Shown here piece after piece: positions 45,312 to 52,197 of a stretch of DNA of 52,197 nt; positions within the stretch are counted from its first letter, which is position 1, and every line of letters starts with the position of its first letter. This stretch comes from Paracoccus bogoriensis (GTDB taxonomy: Bacteria; Pseudomonadota; Alphaproteobacteria; Rhodobacterales; Rhodobacteraceae). A program made the position numbers and the translations under genes. The stretch lies in NCBI RefSeq assembly GCF_019431455.1, contig NZ_JAHYSR010000024.1:1-52197 (forward strand), read 5' to 3'. The notes under the pieces were generated by a model. It made no database searches. It was not told the DNA's origin and was given only the letters and a program-made list of their open reading frames with translations.

Positions 45312-46085
45312 CGGATCCGCCCGTTGAAATCGGTCGAGGCCAGGACCAGCGCGATCCCCTCGCGCTGGCTTTCGGCGCTCGGGAGCGCCCAGGCCAGCAC
45401 CTCGGACAGGGTGTCGCCAAGCGCTGTGTGCATGAAGTCGCGCGCCTCGGGCACCGGATCGACCAGCCGCGCCGGCTGCTTCAGCGCCCAGGTGATCCGC
45501 ATGGCAAGCCCTTGGGGGGCTGGCCCAGGCCGGCGCATCTTCGAGCCAGCCGTCGGGGCCGGGTGGTCTGGCGAAGGGCTGGCCCATGACCTGAAACGGT
45601 TGCAGCAGGATCGTGGCCCTGTCGCGGGACGGCAAGGCGCGCAGCGTTGCCCCCTCGACGCCCAGGCTGCGAAGGCTGCCGACGGGGAACTTGTGAGGTT
45701 ACCGCATCTTGGCGCGGAAATGTCTTTCCAGTTCAGGCGCCTCGGCCAGCGCCAGGTTCATCGCGGCAAGATCGCCGCCTCCCAAGGTGAAGTGGTTGCC
45801 CCCAGAACCCCGCCAGCCCTTCGCCGGAAACCCGACGGATCGTCCATCGCGTGGCCGAAACGGTCCAGCAGAGCCGCCTCGAGCAGGCCGCGCATCCGCT
45901 GGCGGTGCTGCCGGTCGGGCTTACGGGCGGCGTCGTCCCCCTGCCCCTGTCGGGCCTCGCGCGACAGGATCGGGCGCCGCCAGCGCAGTCGAGGCAGCCA
46001 ACGCGGCCGGCTCGCCCGGCCCTGCCCCCTGCGGGGACAGGCCGAAGCCCAGGCAGACGGCTGCAAATTGTGCGTAGTCCGGCAT
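45272..46085 (-). pseudogene. DUF1800 family protein, multiply frameshifted
   Basis: Fragments in all three minus frames match DUF1800 in order: MPDYAQFAAVCLGFGLSP at the start (ATG 46085), WGNHFTLGGGDLAAMNLALAEAP, then KFPVGSLRSLG and MGQPFARPPGPDGWLEDAPAW, and finally MRITWALKQPARLVD to LASTDFNGR. At least three frameshifts and a large central deletion separate them; about 250 of the usual 450 or more codons remain. It is located directly before DUF1501, the normal partner. Confidence 0.75.
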
Positions 46086-46146
46086 GGTCAATTCTCGCAA
46101 TCATGCTGCGCGCGCAGCACGCCGCAGGGCAGGCCATGCTGCCAGG

Positions 46147-47072
46147 TCACGCTTTCGGCAATTCGGCGCCGGGCCGGGCCTCGAACCGCAGGGCGGCGAC
46201 GAAATCCGGAAAGGCCGCCAGGGCCGCGCTGACATTCTTGCGGCCGGAATAGAACACATTGACCGCCGCGCGGAAGCTCGTGATCCGTCATCACGGGCAG
46301 CAGGCGACCCTGCCGCAGGTCTTTCGCGACCTGAAATCGCGGCTTCACGGCAACCCCCTGCCCGTTCAGCGCCATCAGGCGCAGCAATTCGGTGTTGTTG
46401 CTGGAAAAGATCGGGTTTGATCTTGTGATAGGACACCTCGCCGTTGATGCTGAGCGGCCAGGTATTGCTGCCGTGCAGGTTGGAATAATGCCGGCAGGCA
46501 TGGTCGCGCCGTTCCGCCGGGTGGGCGGGCGCGCCGTGATCGCGGATATGGGCGGGCGAGACGACCAGCGTGATCGGCACGTCATGCAGATGGCAGACAT
46601 GCAGCGCGCGGTCATCAAGCGGGCCGATCCGGATGATCGCGTCGAAGCCGTCGCGCACAAGGTCGGCGCGGCTGTCCTCCAGCACGGTCTTGAGCCGGAT
46701 ATCGGGATATTCGCGCATGAAGCGCAGCAGGTGCGGCTGAAAGACATTCAGCATGTAGTGAACCGGCGCGCTCAGCTTCAACGGCCCCGAAGGACGCTGC
46801 GTCGAGGCGCGGCAAGCCGCCAGGATGCCCGCGATTTCGGCAAAGAACGCCGCTCCAGCCCCGTTGGGCCTGACCGCGCGGGTCGTCCGCACCAGCAGAC
46901 GCGCGCCCAGATCGGCCTCGGGATCCGAGATGAGCTTGTTGCACATCACCTTGGACAGCCGCAGCCTGCGGGCGGCGGCGGTGAAGCTGCCCTCCTCGAC
47001 GATCGCCGCGAAGGCGCGCAGGGCCCTGATGTCCAATGCAAACTTCGGGTTTTGCGGTTCTGGCCACGCCAT
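46147..47072 (-). pseudogene. LysR-family regulator, frameshifted
   Basis: The frame from the ATG at 47072 encodes a LysR helix-turn-helix (FAAIVEEGSFTAAARRLRLSKVMCNKLISDPEADLGARLLVRTTR) and part of the effector domain. Near 46410 the reading moves to another frame (FSSNNTELLRLMALNGQGVAVKPRFQVAKDL), and near 46270 to a third (NVFYSGRKNVSAALAAFPDFV), ending at 46147. Two frameshifts make a functional product unlikely. It is divergent from the MBL-fold remnant, a common LysR-target arrangement. Confidence 0.8.
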
Positions 47073-47149
47073 ACAGCAAAAGACCGCCGGCCCTGCAAAG
47101 GCGCGGCGGTCCTGGCTCGGGGCTTCGCCTGGGGCGTGGCCCGGCAGCG

Positions 47150-47559
47150 GGCTCGGGTTATTCGCCATTGCCCTGCTCCCATGTCTCGGGTGCGCTTGGG
47201 GCGGCGGGTCTGTTGACCCTGCCCGTGATCCGGCCCCGCAGGCCCAGGCCAGCCTGACCGAGACCATGCCCGCCGATGACGGCCCGCTGGCACCCGGCTG
47301 GAGGCGCGGTCGCTTCGGAGAGGCAGTCGTGACCATCATCGCGGACGGCGTCCGGCCCGGCCCGGGCCCCTATCCCACCTTTGGCAGCGATCAGGAGGCC
47401 GAGGCCGCCCGCAGCGCGCTGGCCCTGCGTGCCGCCGATGAGGGAATGGCGGTGATGGCCTGTCACCTGCCCTTCCCAGGGCTGGGCTACGTGATCCGCG
47501 ACGGCGAGACCTTCCGCTACCTGCCCGAAAGCGTCCAGAATCTGACCGACACGCTGTAA
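47150..47559 (+). pseudogene. MBL-fold metallohydrolase remnant lacking its metal-binding core
   Basis: The segment PGWRRGRFGEAVVTIIADG resembles the N-terminus of secreted MBL-fold hydrolases. It is followed almost at once by AADEGMAVMACHLPFPGLGYVIRDGETFRYLPE, which is the C-terminal end of the same family. The HxHxDH core that should lie between them is missing, so an in-frame deletion of about 150-200 codons is inferred. The start is uncertain; MPADDG at 47266 is one possible ATG. Confidence 0.5.
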
Positions 47560-47595
47560 GGCAGCCCGGCCCTGCTGAGAGCCGAGCCTTTGCGG

Positions 47596-50181
47596 TCAGA
47601 ACCGCATCGAGGCCGTCAGGCTGACCGTGCGGCCCGGCTCGAACAGCGGCGAGATGCTGTCGAAATCCGCGCCATAGGTTGCGCGGTCGGAATAACGCTT
47701 GTCCAGCAGGTTGGCGACCTCGGCCCGGATCGTCACGTCGGGCTGTTGCGGCGGCACATATTCGACGAACAGGTCCACGACGCCGTAGCCGGGCAGCGGC
47801 AATTCGCCCTCGGCCCCGGTATGCGTGTAGCGCTGCGCGGCCTGCACGCTGCCGCCGAAGGTGAAGGCGCTGCCCGCCGGATTGTGCTGAACCTCCAGCG
47901 CAAGAACCCCGCCAAGCGGCGTGCCGTAATCCTGCGCGGCAAAGCTGCTGGCCGTGGCGCCGTTCACCCAGACACGGCTCTTGGAGTAGCTGGCGCGCAG
48001 GAAGCCCTGCTGCCAGTCATGGGTCGCGCCCAGATTGAAGCCCCGGCTGTCGAAATCGAAGTTCTGCGCCACGCCGCGCACGACGTTGCGGGCATCGTCC
48101 ACATCCGTCGCGAACAGCCCGCCATCCACCCGCAGCGCGCCTGCGTCATAGTCGAACCCAAGCGTCGCATTGCGCGACCGCGCCGCGCGCAGGCCCTCAT
48201 AGGTGCTGAACGTGTCGAAGATGAAGTTGTCTTCCAGCACGATGCCCCCGAAGACGGTCGAGACCCCGGCCCGCAAACGCAGCGTCTCGGTTGCCTGCCA
48301 TGCGACGGCGGCGTTTCCGCTGGCGCCGGACACGTCCAGTGCGGTCCCGTCAACGCCGGTAAAGTCCTGCCAGTCCTGCCGCAGCCCGAACGAGGTCGAG
48401 ATCGTCTGGGTCGGTTCAAGCCGCGCCTGAGCGTAGATGCCGGTATTCCTGGCCGTCTCGGTCAGGCCGGGCGTTGCCTCGTCGGAATAGGTGCTGCTGC
48501 GGGAATAACGGTCGATCCCCACGGTGACCGTATCGCGGTCACTGAGGTGAAAGCGGTTCTCGATCTTGCCGTTGCGATTCTGCGACCGGCCGAGGCTGCG
48601 GTCAATTCTGGCGAAGTCGGGCTGATCGACGCCGATCGTCACCCGCGAGCGCCCGATCGAGAGCGTCGGATCCCGGATCCCCTCGGCCTGGGTGTTGCGA
48701 TAGGTCAGCGCGACCGTGTCGCGGGTCGTGTCATAGCGGCGCAGCGGCGTATAGGGGCGCCCGCCGATGACATCGCCGATATTGGCGCGCGAGCGGCGCA
48801 GCGTGTCGTCACGCATCCGTTGGCCGGACAGCTCGACCCGGTGACCCTGGTCGGATTTGTAGGCCAGCTTGCCAAGCGAAGAGTGTAGATCCGCCGCCGT
48901 CCCCGCCAGGACCGCGCCTCCGCCGACCTTGTAATCGTCGCCCGTCGCCGATTTCAGATAGCCCAGCCATTCCAGGCCCTGATGCTGGCCCGCCAGCGTG
49001 AGCGACCGGCTGAAGGTGCGCCCGTTATCAGCATAGGACAGCCGCGCATTCCCGCCGATGGCCGCCCCGTCGCGCAGGATGTCGGATGCCCCCACGGTTT
49101 CCATGACCACGGCCCCCGCCAGCGCGTTCGGCCCGGCATCGGCGGCGGCGATCCCGGCATCGACGCGCACGAATTTCATCAGCCCCGGATCGAAGGCATT
49201 GGCCGAGACATGGTGGAAGATCCGGTTGTTCTGCGAGACGCCGTCAACCGTCACGGCCAGGTTCAACATATCCACCCCGTTGACGAAGATCTTCTGCGCC
49301 ACCGGGATCGCGCCCCCGACCGAGACCGAGGCGATCCCCTGGAACAGGTCGCGCAGATTGCCCATCCGCGCCCGGTCCAGTTCGGCATCGGCCACGTATT
49401 TGCTGGTCGCGCGGCCCTGAGCGATCTGGATCTGATGGCGCAGCACGTTCAGGCGTTCGGCCGATTCCGGAGTGTAGAGGTCGTCCAGAACGCGACCCGT
49501 CCCGCCCGGCACGTGCATCCGGTATTGCGCCGTCGCCGGGCGACCCGACAGCACGACCACATCGTCGGCCAGAAAGATCGATTCCCGCAGATCATGGGTG
49601 ATCAGCAAGGTCGTGAAGGGCTCTTCGCGGCGCAGGGCGTGCATGGTCTGCCACAGATCCTCGCGGGTGAAGGCGTCCAGCGCGCCGAAGGGCTCATCCA
49701 GGATCAGCACTTCGGGCTTGTGAACGATGGCCCGGCAGAGCGAGGCGCGCTGCCGCATCCCGCCCGACAGTTCCGAGGGACGCTTGGACTCGAACCCTTC
49801 CAGCCCGACAAGGGCCAGCAATTCGCGCGCCCGCGCCTCGCGGTCGCGGCGCGGCATGTGCGGTGCCACGATTTCCAGCGGCAGGATCACGTTGTCGAGG
49901 ATGCTGCGCCATTCCAGCAGGACCGGGTTCTGAAAGGCCATGCCGACCGTGTTGCGCGGCCCCCGGACAGGTTCGCCATGCAGAAAGACCTGCCCCTGAT
50001 CAGGCTTCATCAGCCCCGCGATCAGCCGCGTCAGCGTGGACTTGCCGCAGTCCGACGGCCCCACGACCGCGCAGAACGCGCCCGTAGGGATGGCCAGCGA
50101 CAGATCGTTCAGGACCGGAAGCGGGCCGTGGGGGGGCCGGTAGGCATGGGTGACATGCCTGATCTCGACCGTGTTTTCCAT
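47596..50181 (-). CDS. In-frame fusion: ABC-importer ATPase joined to a TonB-dependent receptor
   Basis: One open frame of 861 residues. Residues 1-262 are a NitT/TauT-type ATPase: Walker A GPSDCGKST (41-49, with Asp where Gly is normal), signature LSGGMRQRA near 140, Walker B LILDEPFGALDAF near 162 and H-loop LITHDLRES. From about 263 the chain becomes a TonB-dependent receptor plug (NLRDLFQGIASVSVGGAIPVAQKIFVNGVD) and a full beta-barrel ending in the expected phenylalanine (SLTASMRF). The receptor part resembles heme/hemoglobin receptors. Signal peptide and TonB box are absent, so the barrel cannot be exported. I infer a deletion junction near 49395 that also removed the permease gene. It lies 6 nt after the substrate-binding protein gene. 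Confidence 0.8.
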   Translation of the reverse strand: MENTVEIRHVTHAYRPPHGPLPVLNDLSLAIPTGAFCAVVGPSDCGKSTLTRLIAGLMKPDQGQVFLHGEPVRGPRNTVGMAFQNPVLLEWRSILDNVILPLEIVAPHMPRRDREARARELLALVGLEGFESKRPSELSGGMRQRASLCRAIVHKPEVLILDEPFGALDAFTREDLWQTMHALRREEPFTTLLITHDLRESIFLADDVVVLSGRPATAQYRMHVPGGTGRVLDDLYTPESAERLNVLRHQIQIAQGRATSKYVADAELDRARMGNLRDLFQGIASVSVGGAIPVAQKIFVNGVDMLNLAVTVDGVSQNNRIFHHVSANAFDPGLMKFVRVDAGIAAADAGPNALAGAVVMETVGASDILRDGAAIGGNARLSYADNGRTFSRSLTLAGQHQGLEWLGYLKSATGDDYKVGGGAVLAGTAADLHSSLGKLAYKSDQGHRVELSGQRMRDDTLRRSRANIGDVIGGRPYTPLRRYDTTRDTVALTYRNTQAEGIRDPTLSIGRSRVTIGVDQPDFARIDRSLGRSQNRNGKIENRFHLSDRDTVTVGIDRYSRSSTYSDEATPGLTETARNTGIYAQARLEPTQTISTSFGLRQDWQDFTGVDGTALDVSGASGNAAVAWQATETLRLRAGVSTVFGGIVLEDNFIFDTFSTYEGLRAARSRNATLGFDYDAGALRVDGGLFATDVDDARNVVRGVAQNFDFDSRGFNLGATHDWQQGFLRASYSKSRVWVNGATASSFAAQDYGTPLGGVLALEVQHNPAGSAFTFGGSVQAAQRYTHTGAEGELPLPGYGVVDLFVEYVPPQQPDVTIRAEVANLLDKRYSDRATYGADFDSISPLFEPGRTVSLTASMRF

Positions 50182-50187
50182 GCGCGC

Positions 50188-51192
50188 TTATTCCATCGAC
50201 AGGCTGCCATCCTGCGGCAGCCAGGCGTCGCTGAAGTAAAGCGCGGTGTCGGGTTCGTTCTGGAATTCGTAGGTCAGCTTGATCTGCTCGACCGCGTTGG
50301 CCAGACGGTCCGGGTCGATATTGCCCATGCCGTTTTCCATGACCCAGTCGGTCATCACGTTGGTTTCCATCGCCAGCGTCAGACGCTCCAGCTCCAGCGC
50401 GGCATCCATGCCGGGATTGCGGCTGGCCAGCGCCCGGATGGCGGCTTCGGGATCGGCGGCGGTGGCCTTCCAGCCGCCGGCGACCGCGCGCAGGAAGCCC
50501 GTCACGGCCTCGGGGTTGGCTTCGGCGAAATCCGTGTTGACGATTACCGCATTGCCATAGAGATCCACGCCGTGATCGGCCATCAGGATGACCGAGATGT
50601 CTTCGGAATCAATGCCAAGGCGCTTGGTGTTCAGATACGAGGTGAAGGAGAAGCCGGTGACCGCCGCCACCTTGCCCTCGGCCAGCATCGGCTCGCGGGT
50701 GGGGAAGCCCACGGGTTCGATGGTGATCTGGTCCATGTCCAGACCGTTCTCGGCCGCGAAGATCGGGAATTGCGCCCAAGCCCCGTCGGGGGGCGGCGCG
50801 CCCAGAACCTTGCCCATCAGGTCGGCGGGCGCCTCGACGCCAAGCGACTTGCGCCCGATCACGGCGAAGGCGGGCTTGTCATAGACCATCATCGCCGCGA
50901 TGACCGGCGCGCCCGGGTTCTGGTCAAGGAACCGGATCAGGCTGTTCAGATCCGCGAAACCCACCGGAAAGGCGCCCGTTGCCACCTTCGGGATCGCGTC
51001 CAGCGACCCCTCGCCCGCCGTCACCTCGACCGACAGCCCCTCTGCCGCGAAGAGGCCCTGGTCGATGGCCACGAAATAGGGCGCGGACGGGCCCTCGAAC
51101 CGCCAGTCCAGGGCAAAGGGCATCGACGTCTCGGCTAGGGCGGCCCCTGCGGGCAGCAGCATCGCGGCGAGGATCAGCGGGCGGTGGAACAT
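50188..51192 (-). CDS. NitT/TauT or thiamine-precursor-type ABC substrate-binding protein
   Basis: The product is 334 residues. AGGAAGG precedes the ATG. The signal peptide ends near residue 20 (AALA then ETSMPFALDW). The NMT1/THI5-like fold is shown by DWRFEGPSAPYFVAIDQGLFAAEGLSVEVTAGEGS and KVATGAFPVGFADLNSLIRF. Members bind pyrimidine thiamine precursors, sulfonates or similar compounds. It is followed by the ATPase half of the fusion gene. No permease gene remains, and its promoter region has been replaced by an IS end about 20 nt upstream. Confidence 0.85.
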   Translation of the reverse strand: MFHRPLILAAMLLPAGAALAETSMPFALDWRFEGPSAPYFVAIDQGLFAAEGLSVEVTAGEGSLDAIPKVATGAFPVGFADLNSLIRFLDQNPGAPVIAAMMVYDKPAFAVIGRKSLGVEAPADLMGKVLGAPPPDGAWAQFPIFAAENGLDMDQITIEPVGFPTREPMLAEGKVAAVTGFSFTSYLNTKRLGIDSEDISVILMADHGVDLYGNAVIVNTDFAEANPEAVTGFLRAVAGGWKATAADPEAAIRALASRNPGMDAALELERLTLAMETNVMTDWVMENGMGNIDPDRLANAVEQIKLTYEFQNEPDTALYFSDAWLPQDGSLSME

Positions 51193-51212
51193 GGCGGCAA
51201 CCTTCCTGTTGG

Positions 51213-52197
51213 GGGCTGTTGAAGAGGTCGTTTCAGGCCGGCACCGTGATCGGTCGGGCTTCCCGCCTTTGGAGGATGGAACAAGGAAACAGCAGCACGG
51301 CCACTGCCAGCTTCTTCAGGTTCATGGCGGTGGCGGTCAGCAGGGCCTGGATCTTCATGTTCTCCAGGCCTCTGCGGATGGCTCCGGCAAGGCCGTGCAG
51401 CGTCTTTGCCGTGCCATGCGTGCCTTCGACGCGCCAGCGATGCCGGGTGTAGATTGCCTGATCGTCTTGTTCCATGCCAGGCGCCTTCGCCGAGCTCGCA
51501 GGATGGCCGCGTGGTTCGCGACGATATGCACCCGGCGGGACGCTACGCCTTGGGGCAAGCATTGTGCCTTGAGAAGGCAGCGCGCGCAGTCGTGCCGGCA
51601 GGCCACGATACCACTTGCCCGTTTTGTGCTGTTTCTGGCGGTCAGCCGCTTCTTCGCCGGGCAGCGGACCACATCGTGACGAGGATCGAACCTGAACCGT
51701 TCGGCCGGAAAGCCTTGCGCACCCTGACGCCGGGGGCGCGAAGAGGCGGAATGACGGCATCGATCTGGCGGTCCTCAGGGGCGGCGTAGGCGCGGCCCTC
51801 ACCGCAGATCGTGTTGGCAAAGATCCGGCCCGGGGTGACCCCGAGGGTTCCCTTGATGACGTCGAGGCGCTCCTTGAACCGGCGCGTGTCGTGTTCCTCG
51901 CCGTCACGATTTCCACATCGACCACGATCCCTTCAAGGTCGTCCACGGCGATGTGCTGCTTGCAGGCCGGGCGCAAGCCGAGGCCTTCGACGTTGCCGTC
52001 GCCTTTGCTGCTCGAACCAATGACGCAACAATGGCAACTGGCGTCCGGGTCCGTGCGGCAGAGCGTCTTGAACCCGGCCAGTTCGCGCGCGTCACGCTCG
52101 GCGTCGTTGGCCGCCTCGACCGCATCGAGGTGACGCGCGACCAGTGCATCCATGCTGACATTCGCCCGGATCAGGCTGGCGTCGATGTGAACGGTTT
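51213..52197 (-). mobile_element. IS1182-type insertion sequence, frameshifted, running off the window
   Basis: The minus strand encodes an IS1182-family DDE transposase in pieces. The first is MDALVARHLDAVEAANDAERDARELAGFKTLCRTDPDAS, then QHIAVDDLEGIVVDVEIVT in the same frame. The second, in a shifted frame, is a cysteine-containing section (CRHDCARCLLKAQCLP). The last, back in the first frame, is RWRVEGTHGTAKTLHGLAGAIRRGLENMKIQALLTATAMNLKKLA, the typical C-terminal helix with the catalytic Glu. At least two frameshifts make it inactive. The end near 51213 (GGCTGTTGAAGAGGTCG) looks like an IS1182 terminal repeat. The 5' part lies outside the window. Confidence 0.7.

Noticed and set aside
48982..51138. 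718-codon frame opposite the fusion and binding-protein genes
   Set aside because: No ribosome binding site or domain; antisense shadow of two well-supported genes.
51193..51212. Possible TPP riboswitch before the binding-protein gene
   Set aside because: Only about 20 nt of leader remain before the IS end, and no thi-box sequence is visible.

Overview
The window looks like a GC-rich alphaproteobacterial chromosome (or chromid) segment, most probably from a Paracoccus-type member of the Rhodobacterales. That assignment is an inference. It rests on strong GC bias at third codon positions, PstC and PstA proteins of the long alphaproteobacterial type, a TRAP/IclR catabolic island, and a short CCCGGGG-TATTT downstream motif that I associate with this group. 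No taxonomic marker such as rRNA is present. Both edges are insertion-sequence debris: an IS66 TnpB remnant on the left and a frameshifted IS1182-type transposase on the right.

Layout. Positions 1-760 hold the IS66 remnant and a small membrane protein. Positions 874-10188 (minus strand) are one long operon for a Mrp/Mnh-like cation:proton antiporter in the order E-F-G-(MrpA tail fused to MrpB)-C-D-D-D, followed by an OLD-like ATPase. Positions 10437-13394 carry a 122-residue orphan, a DUF2333 protein, and an ECF sigma factor with its anti-sigma partner. Then come an IS5 remnant (13.5-13.8 kb) and a GlxA-type regulator divergent from a dimethylglycine/sarcosine-dehydrogenase-like flavoprotein (13.8-17.6 kb). 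A complete pstSCAB-phoU-phoB locus with a visible Pho box follows (17.75-23.75 kb). Next are a HlyD-plus-two-permease exporter without an ATPase (23.8-27.1 kb) and a chromate transporter (27.3-28.7 kb).

Positions 28.77-36.98 kb form a divergent catabolic island. On the minus strand are a TRAP transporter (dctPQM) and a short-chain dehydrogenase. On the plus strand are an IclR regulator, an SCP2-type thiolase, an acyl-CoA ligase and a tandem-PCC-domain protein. A perfect 16-bp palindrome lies between the two arms. Import of an organic acid, CoA activation, oxidation and thiolytic cleavage is the simplest reading; the substrate cannot be told.

Positions 37.4-42.5 kb hold a large clade-2 catalase and a complete iron/cobalamin-type ABC importer. 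From 42.6 kb the sequence degrades. A LacI-type regulator survives next to a CpG-centred operator, but its target gene is cut off after about 13 native-looking codons. It is followed by remnants of DUF1622, CFI-box, DUF1501, DUF1800, LysR and MBL-fold genes, all truncated, frameshifted or stop-interrupted. The region ends with an 861-codon open frame in which an ABC-importer ATPase is fused in frame to a TonB-dependent receptor that lacks its signal peptide, apparently by deletion. Its substrate-binding protein sits beside it and directly abuts the right-hand IS.

The most unusual points are the ATPase/TonB-receptor fusion, the triple-D Mrp operon whose third D subunit lacks the expected transmembrane glutamate, the OLD-like ATPase attached to that operon, the tandem-PCC protein in a thiolase/ligase operon, and two candidate operators found by eye.
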